In this document: positions 23,124-35,280 of the stretch, piece after piece
How the letters are laid out: each line of letters starts with the position of its first letter
How positions within the stretch are numbered: the stretch's first letter is position 1
Origin: Takakia lepidozioides
Taxonomy: Eukaryota; Streptophyta; Takakiopsida; Takakiales; Takakiaceae
NCBI GenBank assembly: GCA_030704615.1
Contig: CM060731.1
Span: forward strand, 20,460,001 to 20,524,000
Direction: 5' to 3'
Length of the DNA: 64,000 nt
The notes under the pieces: model-generated
The model's database searches: none
Told to the model about the DNA's origin: nothing
What the model saw: the letters and a program-made list of their open reading frames with translations, nothing else
Position numbers and translations under genes: made by a program

Positions 23124-25238
23124 ATGCCGACTATCTTGCTTCGAGCCGGCATCACTGGAAGTCTGTGCAGTGAGCTCCTTACAACAGGCGCCTGCGAGCT
23201 GCAACAGTCGAGTAGGAGCTGTTTGGGCGGTCATGGATTGCATGCGAAGCGTCTTCTATCAATGAAATCACGCAGATGCCCAGTAAGGGGAAGGGGGGGA
23301 GCAAAAGTGGTAAACGTGAGGGCGAAAATCAACTATGGAGGCCACCTCACCAAGGAGCGCAGCGAAGTGAGTTTGGAGTCCACTGGTGTTGTCACTGATT
23401 CCGGGCGTTCGTTTCTGTCAACCGAGCAGAAAGTGTTCGATGTGGTTGCCAAGCAAGTGGCCATGGCGGCCAAAACTGTACGCAGCCGGCAGGATGTGAG
23501 GCCTCCTGACTCCCCTGCACAGGAGCTGCTGGACGAGGCTTACAGTCGTTGTGGGGAGGTTTGCGCTGAGTATGCGAAGACTTTCTATCTCGGTCAGCTT
23601 GCCTCTTACTTGCGTTTCTGTAGAGATCTTATCGGCACTGATCCCTATTCAGATTCATCAATTCAATTTGGGTTCTTAAGTCCGATCTGCGTTCCCCATC
23701 CCTCTGATATTCATGAACAAGTAACAACTAGCTCTCACAGTATACGACATGTGGACTCACTCACTTTCTCTTTCTCAGGAACTAAGCTTATGACTCCCGA
23801 GAGGCAACGAGCTATTTGGGCTATCTACGGTACGCGGGATCACCCTGTGCCTCCTTCCTGCATCTCTTTTCTTCTAGATTCATTCAGCTGCAGCGCGATA
23901 GGAACATACTGTAGGAGCTCCATCAGACCAGCTGACCGTGTATTGAGTGTGCGCGGGGTAGCTGTGCAGTCTGGTGCAGGAGAACAGATGAGCTTGTGGA
24001 TGGGCCTAACGCGCCCCGCATCACCCCCACGGCTCTGGACCGTTGGGAGACCAGGCTGGAGGATATTTTCCGACATCAGCCCTTTGACATGCTGGATGCT
24101 GCTCTCGCTGACACTATCAACAACTTCCCTATTGACATTCAGGTAGCTCCCGGGGTGGTCGAGGAAGCATCGTGCTAAATATCTATCAAGAAATGTTCAA
24201 TCTCTTTTGCAGGCCTGGACACTCTCATCAGATTCGCAAACTCGCTAGCTATAATAACTCTTGAAAATTAGTTGCAAACTGCCTAGTGATGGATGGATCG
24301 GATTGTAATCCACTGCTTACAGGCTGCAAGACTGAGAGGGTGTTGTGGTGGTTGTTGGTTGAAGCCATTCAGAGACATGATCGATGGCATGCGGATGGAC
24401 TTGGTGAAGTCCCGATATGCAAACTTTGATGAGCTCTACTTGTACTGCTACAATGTGGCAGGCACTGTGGGCCTGATGAGCGTGCCTGTCATGGGCATTT
24501 CTCCTGAGTCCAAGACGAGCACTCACAGCGTGTACAATGCGGCTTTGGCTCTTGGCATTGCGAATCAACTCACCAACATCTTACGTGATGTTGGAGAAGA
24601 GTAACCCTTCTAGCTTCTTCGCACATTGTAGTCAGATCGCCATTTACTGAAATACCCACTGTAGAACTTGTTCTGTTTTGTGGCATCAGCTAAATAGACA
24701 TCTGGTGGGGCTGCAGTGCACGACGCAGAAGGGTATACCTGCCACAAGACGAGCTTGCCCGCTTTGGATTGTCGGACAAAGACATCTTCGCAGGGATTGT
24801 CACAGACAAGTGGAGGGCCTTCATGAAGGAGCAAATAAAGAGAGCACGAAATTTCTTTGTGGAAGCTGAGAAGGGAGTGCTGGAGCTCGACAATGACAGC
24901 CGTTGGCCGGTATGTGACTCTCCTGGAAACTCTTCCTCATTGCCAACCTTCATCGTGTTGCGGATCAAATATGATTCTAGACCGTGTCTCGACTGTGTAT
25001 GCAAGTGTGTGCGTTCTTGCCTGGCTGAATGCGAGTAAAATCGTGGGTGCAGGTGTGGGCATCGCTGACCCTGTATCAACAGATTTTGGATTCCATTGAA
25101 GCAAATGACTACGACAATTTCACCAAGAGAGCTTATGTGGGCCAATGGAAGAAGATGATGTCTCTTCCTCTTGCATACAACCGTGCCATGCTGCCACCCC
25201 CGTCAACTGCACCCAAGGTGCTGTTGAGCTCTGCATGA
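23124..25238 (+). CDS. PSY: Phytoene synthase, six exons, apparently intact
   Basis: Joins two geranylgeranyl diphosphates to phytoene, the committed step of carotenoid synthesis in plastids. Exons by splice site and phase: 23124-23592, 23779-23829, 23970-24142, 24365-24600, 24717-24909, 25053-25238, giving 435 residues. All introns are GT-AG and 116-222 bp long. Both Asp-rich Mg/diphosphate motifs are present: DELVD (residues 180-184) and DVGED (306-310). Other family landmarks are [51 protein letters not shown] and TKRAYVG. The first about 70 residues are basic and Ser-rich, fitting a plastid transit peptide. The length is normal for plant PSY and no break is seen. The start is the first ATG in the open exon. 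Confidence 0.95.
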
Positions 25239-25262
25239 CTGTAAACTATGAACTTGGAAGTG

Positions 25263-25285
25263 TGTTACATGTGTGACATGTAACA
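25263..25285 (+). other. Perfect 10-bp hairpin just after the phytoene synthase stop codon
   Basis: TGTTACATGT, a 3-base loop, then ACATGTAACA, starting 24 bases after TGA. It would lie in the 3' UTR. It could be an RNA structure or chance; no T-run follows. Confidence 0.6.
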
Positions 25286-26960
25286 GCCATCACAGAGAGA
25301 AGGGTAGGTGGCGAGCCATACTTGACTTGTAAAGATGCCCACAAAAGTAACTACATTCCTTGCTGGTATCTGCCATCATATCTGTTAGCAGATGATTATC
25401 ATGTGCTCACTGCTTAAAACAGGTGCCTGCCAGTGAGTCCACTAGGTTCTAGACTGCCTCTAATCATGATGTTTGTTGTGAGATAATACAACATCAGACC
25501 ATTCTTGTTCTCGTTTTCCTCTCATAGGCATCCCTGGTGGTGAGAAGTATGTGCGACAATGAATTGCTGAACTCTGCAATACATTTTCAGTGACAAACCA
25601 CATTCAAAGAGGGCATTAGGTTCATCAGCTGGAGTTCAGATGTCTCAAATCTTCTGAGGTACTTTTATTGAATCCGGATTTGGTTATGGCAACCATATGC
25701 CAAACCAACCATGCCAGTCGTTACTTCAGAATTATAAATCACTTGGGTTTATCCCAAGAGGCTAAGAATGTCCTTACATATCAGCAGCCTAATGGAAGGG
25801 CCCGTTACATTGCATCAACGTAGTCATTGTCCCGGATCAGAAAGCCCACTTAGTATGCAACCCTTGGGTTAACCAGACAGCAACATATTATGTTAGAGAT
25901 AAAACATGTGGATACATACCCTGACTTGGATGTACATACCCTGGCTGACCCCCTGACTTCACAAGACTGAACTTTGTATAAATTATGAAGCATAGCAGTC
26001 CAATCTGTTTGCTCTCCTGAAATAAGTCTCCTTCCACCACCACTATCATCATAGCCCTCCCATTCATGTATGTTATGTTACTCCCACCAAAGCAAAGACT
26101 TCCTTAATGTGGGGAGGGCAGAACAATGCCCACAGAAGCTGTATCCTACAAGCCCAGGTGCTCGAAGAAATACAAAACACAAGTATCTGGGATTTGTTGT
26201 ACAAAATGGACCTTCAATTTTGCTCACTGTCCCCATTTTCTAGTTGCATCTCACTGAAAAGATAAGTAGCTACGTCAACATTAGATCGGTGTATTAATGG
26301 AGGGCTGTTTACAGTCTCTCGCTATGACGTCCTCGGCAAATGCAGCCATAGCATGTGCTAGCTCATCCACAGCTGGAACGGTGGTACGCTAGTTGATTTC
26401 CTCACAGAACTGAGGTCGGTGACAATACCAGCGTTTCACTTCCTCAAAAAAAGAGCTGATTGAAGCCTACAAGATCCAGTGAGTATGTTACGCATTTGTG
26501 ATTCTATTGGTGTTGCGATCTTGGCGAAGAATTTGCTAGTTTCTCTTTTTGCAGCTCTTGCTGAGCCCTTGCTATTGTATAGACTTGTGTCATGGTGTGA
26601 TTGCAGTGTACCATCCAGCTTGCAGCAGCATGACAGCCAGAGCCGCAGCCTGATCCATAATGTTCAAATCTTTAGCAAGTAGCTCCAGCTCCATCTGTAT
26701 AATTTATTTATGAGGGGAAGATAGACGGCATGTTTGATCCAAACCCTTCCATAGCGTGATCTCTCTCCAGATATCCTGAACCATCTGGGTCTGTGACTAT
26801 AACCAGCAACGCTGAATTTGGGGTGCTTGGCCATTTGGTCACACCCATGGTTGGACTGGCTGATCGGAGTGCCAGTGTCATGCACTAACTCACGAAATTC
26901 CCCATCCTCAGTATAGTTGGCATGGGTGAAACTAGCAAGACAACACTGGTGAAGGAGGCA
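25286..26960. other. No recognisable gene
   Basis: Non-coding between two convergent genes. No repeats or motifs stood out. Confidence 0.4.
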
Positions 26961-26962
26961 TA

Positions 26963-29900
26963 CTAGCTCGTGAGGAATGAGGAACTCGAAGCATCTCGCT
27001 TCTTACGAGATGTGAGAGCAAGGGAACTTGCTGGGTCCAAAAGCCGCTGTTGTGGGACTTCCCATGACCATTCATCAGACAGATCCTCTTCTCTCCGTAA
27101 CAGCTTCAGCTCTAAATTGAGACCGCACTTACTACAGGTAACATACACAGAGACATTCTCCATATCACACTCTCCACAAAACACCAGTTACCTTCTTTTC
27201 GCCATGGTGTCGATCTGGATGCCATGTGAGTGCACACTGTCGAAACCTGTTAGTTGGACCCAGCCATCAAGTGGACCCTGCATTCTTGTCAGCATTGATA
27301 CCAGAAAGCTAAGAAGCGCCCCCAAAGTACTGTGGCTAAAAGCTAAGTTGTGTCAATACCTCATGAGAGTACCACAGTGAAAGGCTACCCATTCCTACAC
27401 TTTGTATCGAAGACGATTCTAAAGTCAGCGGTAGAGTAAGCTGCACACTTTTCGGACAATTTCAACTGTTGGTTACATTCACTAGCCAAAATTTGGTGTT
27501 CTGAGGCATAGATCTGGCGGCTACCCCAACAAACAAAATACAAACGTCAATGCAATGAGTGGGTACAGCTCTACTTCTTCAGCACATGAAGCAAATTTAT
27601 GTTGCTAAGTCTGGGGGTCCTAAATTTTGTCTCATTTGGGCTCCAGCTACTTTCGGTTGGACCAACTTCGGAGCCCTCATCACCAGCTTTCCTGGAGAGG
27701 GAAAATGTGCTGACCTATCAAACACGAAGACGTGTGTTCCCACCCAAGGCTTTTGTTAACTTACGCCAGTTTAAGATCGTCCAGTGTCAAAGGCCCTGCC
27801 GGTGATAGGCCGAGTGCTAATCTGTCCGTTGGGGACCCTATGTTCTGTTCACAACCACTTGCATTGCTTGCTGTGTGGGCCCCTGGGGTTGGTCCAGTTC
27901 GCTGGTAATTATCTCCAAAGATCCTCCAAGTATGGTTCCAAAATTGACGCTTGTACCTGGCATGTTCTGAGTTCCAATTGTCATGATTATAACATTTCTC
28001 TGAGCTCCCAGAGGAAAAGTCATCTGGACCCTGTTCACCAGATGTAGTTTTTCCATGACTCTTTTCTCCTTGCCTATCTGCAGGTCCCTCCCAGAGAAGC
28101 AAGCTCAGCCCCAAGGTGCTACAACACATTGTACACCCCTCCAAACTTTGACAATGGTGGGCTTACATAGCGTTTAAATTGTTCACTGTAATTGCAACAG
28201 GTTGTGGCTCAAAACTATCTCAGACTAAGCTGAAAGGGGGCAGAGGGGCAAAGGAGAATAAGAGGGAAGGAAAAGTGGGGACACTGCAAAAGGACTAGAT
28301 AATAAAATGGCTGTGACCTTGAATAAACTTGTACGACGAAATTCCCCAAACTGCCCCCACAAACTTGATCCACAGAAGGGTTATGGGTTGATATCCAATC
28401 ACAATGAGAGATGGCAGGACTCGGTCACACAGACAAGTTGACAGATATTGAGAAACGGAGGGCATTTGTTGAGTAAAGGTGGCAATCCCAAAGGATGTCC
28501 AGGAGTCCTGATAAAATAAACTCTCCCAACAGACATGCAGACAAGCACAATGAAGCACAAACACAAAGCCGAGAATGAACTGCTAACCCTTGTGATCCTT
28601 GCAAAAGCGTCTCCATTCTTTCTCAAAGCGTCGTGACCAGCTGAAGGTGTTGGAGGTGTGTGGTATCTCAGCACTGGCTGCTGCTTGCTGCCTACGTCTT
28701 TCTTGTACCTGCCCCACAGTTCCATTGCCACTACTTCAACAGTTTGTCTCCCTCATTGTAGCAATATTCTGATTTGACAAGGTCCATCTTGGAGCGTCCT
28801 AACAAGGTTCGAACACTGACATGACCAGATTGATTGTAAGGTTCTGAAAGTTAAGACTCTAATGGCGTAAGACTTCCTCCCGGCCACACCAGGTTTGATG
28901 CTGAAGGGTTGTCAGTGTTTCACCAGGCCCTCATAAAGTGCTGACAGGTAGCTTACTGGAAGGAAAGACAATGTGGCCTAGTCACAGCAACTATTGGTCA
29001 TGTTCAGTCACAAAACATATCACTACATTCAGAAGGGATGGACTCTGCGAAACTGTTGCAAGGTATGCATATTTCTTTGCTGACTAGTCACCTGGCTGGT
29101 GGCTCGATAACTTCAATGTCTGGTTCATCTCTCCCTTCAACAAAGGGCAATCACACTACTAGAGCAAGCCTTCACCAATGGCACTGTCTCCCCTCATCTT
29201 GCCTTTTCATACCCCTCTCCCCAGTTCTGCATGAGGTGGACATCACATCCAGACATGACCGCAACAGACTCATTCGGAGAGAGCTTATGGAATTACATGT
29301 CAAGAGAACTTGGATGCTACCCAATCTCACGACAAAGCTCCACTTCTATCGAGAGACATTCTTGGTGCTCCGCGATGATAGAATCTTGAGACCAAATTAC
29401 CTTTCAGCACCCTTATCTCCTTCCCTCTTGAGGGCATTGGGGCGGTTCAGGGTGGGTTCCCACAACCTACGGATAGAGACTGGCAGATGGGAAAACCTGC
29501 AACGGGAGGACCGCCTATGTCCAGCTTGCATAGGGCGCAGCAAGGAAATTGAAACTGAAGAACACTTCTTCTTCTACTGCCCTCTATACTACAAGATCCG
29601 TGGGAGATTCCACTGTTTATTCAGTGGAACCCAAACTCTCACTGATGTCTTTCACTATGAGGATAAAAAATGCTCTACCTACACGAGGCCGTCACCCTTA
29701 GACAATCGCTAGAACATTAATTGTGGTTTCTGGATTTGTTCCTCTCTCATGTTTTCTTCCATTTTGTCCCATAAGCTCTACGAGTTTTCCGCGGACGTTA
29801 TAAAGCACCATTTCATTTCATTCATGTCCAAACTTGCTTGTGACAAGCACGAGCCCATCCTGAGTGTCCCCTCTGATGCTATGTCTGACATAAGTTTTGT

Positions 29901-30861
29901 TTCTAAGTAAGGAGCAGCAGCCACCTCCAGTGGGTAGAATCCAACACACCTCCCTGTAATCATCGCCATTCATCTGTAAAGACCGCCATTTGAGCAACGA
30001 TCGCTTATCAGCTGCCCTCTTTTGTCTCTTTGCATATTTGTTGTTCCGCTGCAGACCATAGCAGAAACAGATTACCGTGATTCGTTGGCTTCTTAACAAG
30101 CTCTTGGCATATTGCAAACAGCAACATGGAAAATGCTGTGGCCTAAATGGCTTCAATAAGACACAAGCTTAAAACCACAGCAATGCCGGATCTACATGTG
30201 ATTTGGAATCTGTGATTCGACCATTACAGTGGTCAAAGTACTTGGATATTGAAGCATTGAATGGAAACTACCTTGCGGCAAGAGTCGGCATCCATGTAAC
30301 CATACACGTTCTGCACAAATTACACACTCTGTAATCCTCTTGTCAACCATTTGCTCTGCGTTTACATGCAGTTTCCACTTCTCACAATAGAACTTGGATG
30401 ACCACCCACAATTTCGAAACAGAGATACTAACACTTAACAAGCATACGAATACCACCAAGACACGAATGTTCTTCAATTGACACCCTGTGAACATTCATT
30501 TCCATTGTCTCTATCTTGAACTGGCACAAACCTGGCTCTGATGTTCGTGCGTGAATGGGGAATTTCTATGCAGCTGAACAATGTAGATCTGATCCAAGCC
30601 AACTGAACATAAAGACCTTCGACCACAGATTAGAAACGTATGCATGCAATCTGTTGTAAGAACTGAAAACCTCCCACCCCAAAAATGCATCTCTATAATG
30701 CCTAGCTAATTGCAGGATTCAAGTCCAAGTACCGTTTTCCACTTGTTGTCCCACTTCTCGTGACAGGAAGCAGTCCTATGCAGCAACGCAGCACGCACTC
30801 CCAACCCCGTCCACAGTGGGGCGCCTTCAGCCGCCAAGCGCCGGACCGTAACAGCCGCCAT
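26963..30861 (-). CDS. J-domain (DnaJ-like) protein, probably mitochondrial, multi-exon
   Basis: J-proteins stimulate Hsp70 ATPase through an HPD motif. Six exons with matching GT-AG sites and phases: 30733-30861, 30272-30310, 29950-30048, 28588-28708, 27765-28077, 27192-27246, giving 252 codons. The N-terminus (MAAVTVRRLA...RAALLHRTAS) is Arg-rich without acidic residues, like a mitochondrial presequence, and is followed by HEKWDNKW. The middle has TFSWSRRFEKEWRRF and FWNHTWRIFG. The J-domain starts at about LALGLSPAGPLTLDDLKLAF and carries WHPDRH, with HPD at residues 243-245. The last exon is unsettled; a frame stopping at about 26963 is one candidate. Plant J-proteins with a Trp-rich middle and C-terminal J-domain have this layout. 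A LINE fragment sits in the third intron (28709-29949). Confidence 0.75.
29200..29711 (+). mobile_element. LINE C-terminal fragment of a second family, in an intron of the J-domain gene
   Basis: The frame gives RALGRFRVGSHNLRIETGRW, LCPACIGRSKEIETEEHFFF and CPLYYKIRGRFHCLF. This resembles the LINE post-RT segment (L-R-x-G-S-H-x-L-x-I-E-T-G-R-W, then a C-x2-C...H...C zinc motif). It differs from the family at 16.8, 18.9 and 33.3 kb. It ends with TAG at 29710-29712. No RT is seen. It lies antisense to the host gene. Confidence 0.75.
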
Positions 30862-31120
30862 GCGGCCCCTCTGATCGGACAAGCCCCTCACTCTAATAAA
30901 CCCAGAAACTAAGTAATCATTCACACTACAGCCCACTGTCCACTGTGCACATTCTGAACAAAAATGAAAAGAGTTCTCGCATTAGCGGCCAGTACTCAGT
31001 CCCCATCACTTCCACTCATCATCATGGAATGTTGTGGTCCTAGAGAGCGAACACTAAAGTTATTCCTTTCTATATGTAGTGGTCTAGGAGACCCGTCCAG
31101 CCGGTTCTGGATGCCCTGTG
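30862..31120. promoter_or_regulatory. Presumed upstream region of the J-domain gene
   Basis: Non-coding, and holds whatever 5' UTR and promoter serve the minus-strand gene that starts at 30861. No specific box is claimed. Confidence 0.3.
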
Positions 31121-31123
31121 ACG

Positions 31124-31480
31124 TCAAGAACATGTGTATCGAAATATCTCTTCTACTTTCCAATGGGTTTGTCCTGGATTTGAAAGAAATTGTGAGACCA
31201 CTCCCACCGAACGGGCAATGTCTGCCCTAGTACAAACCATGCAATACATCAAACTGCAGACTGCGCTTTGATAAGGAGTTTTCCTCATATCCTCTTGCTC
31301 TTCTTGAGTCTTAGGTGTCATATCCTTCGTAAGTTTCTAACCAACTTCAAGAGGAGTTGATGTTGGCTTACTCGTCTCCAACTTAAACCTTTGTGGAATG
31401 GTCTCAATGTATTGAATACCACGATATAACCAAATTTCACCCATGTTAGTCATGGCAAACTCGGCACTCAACAGTGCTTT
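31124..31480 (-). mobile_element. Ty1/copia reverse transcriptase fragment
   Basis: On the minus strand: EFAMTNMGEIWLYRGIQYIE, PQRFKLETSKPTSTPLEVG, then YQSAVCSLMYCMVCTRADIA and VGVVSQFLSNPGQTHW. These match the C-terminal RT region of copia elements (F-x-M-x-D-L-G, then S-x-PL, then Y-x-S-A-x-GSLMY-x-x-x-x-TRPDI-x-x-AVG...NPG-x-x-HW). Stops and a frame change interrupt it. No LTRs or integrase are seen nearby, so it is a small relic. Confidence 0.8.
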
Positions 31481-31798
31481 GGTTTCTACTACTCCCTCCA
31501 CCCTTGACAAACCCAACAAAGCCCACTGATAAAGATTATTCCCTGCTTCCCAACAGCGGCCACAGAGAGAAAGAATGTTCCCTGCTTCATGGGAAATCCC
31601 AAGATGGAGAAAGGAAAACCCAAATGGCACTGATGCTGCAGGATTCCCAGAGATGCCAAACGGCAGGGGTCTGTCCATCAAAATTGTCCAACCTCCATCC
31701 ATCCAAGGTTTTGCTTTATACTATCCAGGTCCTGAGAGGAGAGAGGAGAGAGAGAGCCCAGAGAGGGGTGGGTTTGGAGGTAGAGGAGAGGGGGATAA

Positions 31799-32477
31799 TG
31801 GCGACCATGGCTGCCTCAGCGCAAGGGACGTCGTCGTCGAACTCAGAGTGCTGTTCTAATTCTGGGTTTGGGTGGTGGAGCTTCTCCAAGGCTTGAAGAT
31901 GGAAGTGAATACGAATTCCGTCATTCGAGGGGCTACGCATTCAGAAGGGTTCGGTAAAGGTGGTGCCTTCGAGTAGCAGCAGCATTGGCAGCGGATACGA
32001 GAGGTTGGAAGTAGTTGCGAATAAGAGTGCAAAAAGAGACGGCAGATTGTGTTAACGCAGGACGTGACATACTTGGGGAAGACTGGGGAACTGCTAAGTG
32101 CGAAGCCGGGATACTTCCGCAACTACCTGATGGCAAAGCTAAGGTTGCTACAACTGAGCTTCTCAAATCCATTAGATTGGAAGAGGAGAAGAAGGAGGCT
32201 GAGAAGCGGAAGATAAAGGAAGACGCAGAGGGCATTGCCAGAATGTTCCAAACCATTGGTCAATGTCAGGCGCAAGGGCGGGCAGGGGGGCAAACAAATT
32301 TTTGGATCAGTCACTACTCAAGATATCGTGGACATCATCAAAGCTAATACTATGAAGGAGATTGACAAAAGGATAGTGACATTACTAGAGATACGGGAGG
32401 TCGGCCAGTACATTGCAGAGATCAAGCTCCATCCCAAAGTACTAGCTCAAGTGAAAATCAATGTGATTGGCAAGTAA
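31799..32477 (+). pseudogene. Plastid ribosomal protein bL9 (RPL9) copy without introns, frameshifted
   Basis: bL9 binds 23S rRNA in the large ribosomal subunit; plant plastid bL9 is nuclear-encoded. Across three frames the stretch reads a Ser/Gly-rich transit-like N-terminus (MATMAASAQGTSSS..., LGLGGGASPRLEDGSEYEF), then RRQIVLTQDVTYLGKTGELL and KPGYFRNYL, then KAKVATTELLKSIRLEEEKK, then [20 protein letters not shown] and [19 protein letters not shown] up to TAA at 32475-32477. The order and spacing fit full-length bL9. Frame breaks lie near 31857, 32020 (A-run), 32127 and 32260. The lack of introns suggests a retrocopy. Rapid decay of one duplicate is the likely history; a sequencing error at every break is unlikely. 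Confidence 0.8.
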
Positions 32478-33325
32478 AGATTATTTCAAAGTATCCACTT
32501 CAGTCTGACCTGGTGCTTCTTTCTTCTTCTTCGATAAAAGCACTCAGCATTGTAGCAAAACCAATTCAATTCGTTTGCTGGTTTGGAGTAGGCTGCTTAA
32601 TTATCTTCAATTTGGAAGCACTGTCTACCTGCAAGCTAGAAAATGGGGGAAGTGCCTCGCATTGCCACTGTGCAACGTCAGCCGGGCTATGACACTCTTA
32701 ATCTATGCCTTTTCTGTTGGTTATGTCCAAGTTGTTCTCCCCAGCAAGCCTGTGGGGCTCTGTTGAATTCAGCGATGCACTGTCAATCACCCTGGACGAG
32801 GGTTTTTGTTCTCCATTTACGGGAATGTAATTTGGTGGCAAGGGAAGGAATTTCCATCCAAAAGAGTCTGTTGCATTCTTCACCGTCTGAGACTGTGGCT
32901 CTTGTTTCTTACAGTAGGGAGAATACTGAAAACACACATTGTGTTGAAGCTCTCAGTGGCATGGCTTTACTCCCACACACACAGAGACAGACTCATACTT
33001 GAGCGTGCTTTGACTTTCAGGTTGTGGTAAAATCAAAAAATCTGGGAGGGATGATGTTGTCTTGCACAGTGCTAGTTGTCTTAGTTTTTAGCTTGATCAT
33101 GTACATGCAAATGGAAAACATAGAATGAGCGGAATGGTAGAGACCATCCTGTGTGGACGGTGCAGGGAGAAGGGGGTTTATAGGTGGAGGAAAGGAAGGA
33201 TTTAGGGCCTACATGTCCTTCCCAGAGCTGGCACACAAGGGTTCCTTTCTCCAACCTCACTTAAGCCCCTGTTCAAAGTAGGCAGGTGTGTGTGTGAGAG
33301 ATAGAGAGATGGAGAGAGAATGTAC
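32478..33325. other. No recognisable gene
   Basis: Non-coding. A short GT/AG-rich simple-sequence patch lies at about 33285-33320. Confidence 0.4.
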
Positions 33326-33725
33326 TCATAAGACATTGTTTGCCGGAGCCTTGTGGCCATACATCCTGCGACCAGTTTGGGCTGAACAAGAGGGAACAGA
33401 CACCACCTATGTGAGGGGCTCACTCCGATAGTGGTGCTTACCTTGGTATAAACAATTAGTTCGGGCTTTCCATTATCCTCCAGAAAGCCATTCACACAAG
33501 CATCAATCTGCTGTGTGTGAGCTGCCCAACAATTAGACCCCAACAGGGCTAGGCCTTTAGGCTCAGCCTTGAGATTTTCGAAGTTGGTGAACAGAGGTGC
33601 GGGAGTTGATGTTGAGAATCCCTGGGACAATGTATCAGAAAATGGATGTTATCTTCAGGCTGCCTGCACATGGTGCAATTACAATCTCCTTTTCCTCTCT
33701 GCATCTGTTACTGTTCAAAAGGGCT
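33326..33725 (-). mobile_element. LINE C-terminal fragment (same family as 18.9-19.6 kb)
   Basis: On the minus strand, in two frames: QRGKGDCNCTMCRQPEDNIH, FLIHCP, then APLFTNFENLKAEPKGLALL, AAHTQQIDACVNGFLED and the tail up to the former TGA. These align piece by piece with the plus-strand copy (CNCPQCGQSEDS, FESLEAEPKAQALL, NHTQQIDACVKGFLED). A short deletion after HCP and other shifts break it. Confidence 0.8.
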
Positions 33726-34138
33726 GAGAGAGAGTGAGTGAGCGAGATATACACAAGAAGGCAGTGATGCAAAATCTTAAGCTTTTCAACCATAAACCCT
33801 ACTAGATCTAGCCCTGCACAGTTCGCCATTCTTGGATGACTACCACACTTCTCCTGCACACCATAGATCCTTGACCCCAGAAGGTCTTAAGAAAATACAC
33901 AGAGATCCTGGTGACTGCTTGTCATGAGGTTTGTGTGGAAGCAGCCGAAGTCATCAGATGTCTTACACGGCAGCTGCATATAGAGCAGAATCTCCTATTA
34001 CAGGCAGACTTCGCTATTGCGATAGTTCATGTCCTGAGATCTGTCATAAGATGTACATAGTGCAAAGGGATGCTGGCAAGGTACTGGCCAGATTTCCAAG
34101 TTTCAGATGGTATTTGCATTGGAAGCTCATTCAGGTAC
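33726..34138. other. No recognisable gene
   Basis: Non-coding or intronic; nothing identified. Confidence 0.35.
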
Positions 34139-35280
34139 TTTCCTGAGATCGTGGTGCATATCATCATTGTAGAGAAGCCAAAGTTCAGCACTTCTGTTTC
34201 TGAAAGCAGATTTGAGCAGCACAACAGTAAGTGTGAGCATGGTTATTACTTTGGTTGTTCCTCCCTGTTTGCATTGTTGGATTGGGTCAGGGATCAGAGG
34301 AACTCAACCTAAGCAATTTGGTCCTTAAGAAAGGGCACTGAATTTTAGAGTGATCTATTTCTTTATATTTTCAGTATCACAGGACATATTCAATGAAACA
34401 TTATTTACATGTATACTTCAGAGTGTTGTCCAAAGCACCTCGAGGGACATAGTTCAAGGAGTGACCCTCCCGTTATGTCCCAAGTGTCCCCAGTGTTGAT
34501 GCCATTATCACTTTGTGTAATAGGGCTTGAAATGGGCTCCGTGAACCTAAACCAACTTGCAGCCGGTGTATCTCTAGGTCAAGGCCCTTGATGACATAGT
34601 CCGTTATATTGTAAACACCGGTTCGTAGTAATTCTGCCCTCTGCTTTGACAGGCGGGCAATCTCGCCCTTGTTTGACATCGCAGATGATTCTATATCATA
34701 CCTTCTATGACCCATGACCTTCTTCTCAATATCCCTGGGTTCTAAGTGAAGGGAAGGGTCGTCCAAAGCTCCAGTTTTTCCTTTACTTTCTGGCTCCTGA
34801 ACTATACACACCTCAAGCAAACCTTTCTGCTTCTGTCCCACCTCAGCAAGAGGCTTCTCGGATGAAGCTTCAAGCCCAGTTCCAGGACTCTTACAGTGGT
34901 TATCTTGCAAGTCCTGAAAGACAAGTCTGTAACACCCCTTCCACCCACAGCTTCAGCATGTGTCAAAGTTTCAATCTGAGGATTTGTATGCCACTGACAT
35001 CAAGACCATCTTCACCCGGCTTCTCAGGAACACTTTGTAAGACAGGGGCTGGTGCTGCCTTCATAGCTCCGTTCTCATTCAGCTGGAGGTGCTCCAACTG
35101 CTCCTTCAGCTGCAGCAGCTCCAACCTATCCTGTCTCACTTTCTGTGCCTGGGACCGACTGGGCATCAAGCTGGTCCTGCAAGTGCACCACCAGCTTGGT
35201 TTCTGCCGCAGTATGCTCACGATGAAAGCTTGCCAGCTGCTTTGCCATCCTCAGCACCTACTTGCAACTCAAGCAGCTTT
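34139..35280 (-). CDS. Part of a coiled-coil protein gene, identity unknown
   Basis: The strongest exon is 34557-34913 (119 codons, phase 0, acceptor TTTCAG, donor GTTGGT). It contains RRYDIESSAMSNKGEIARLS and KQRAELLRTGVYNITDYVIK followed by GLDLEIHRLQ, a helix-rich segment with a conserved-looking LL-x-TGVY turn. Upstream at about 35000-35260 two overlapping frames give FHREHTAAETKLVVHLQDQL and DRLELLQLKEQLEHLQLNE, a coiled coil, with a one-base frame conflict near 35150. A candidate downstream exon at 34139-34199 reads SAELWLLYNDDMHHDLRK. The pattern recalls centrosome or basal-body proteins, which would suit a plant with flagellate sperm, but I cannot name it. The frame conflict may mean a pseudogene. 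Confidence 0.45.

Noticed and set aside
34139-35280. Naming the coiled-coil gene as a specific centrosomal protein
   Set aside because: The resemblance is only in style of sequence; no diagnostic motif was seen.
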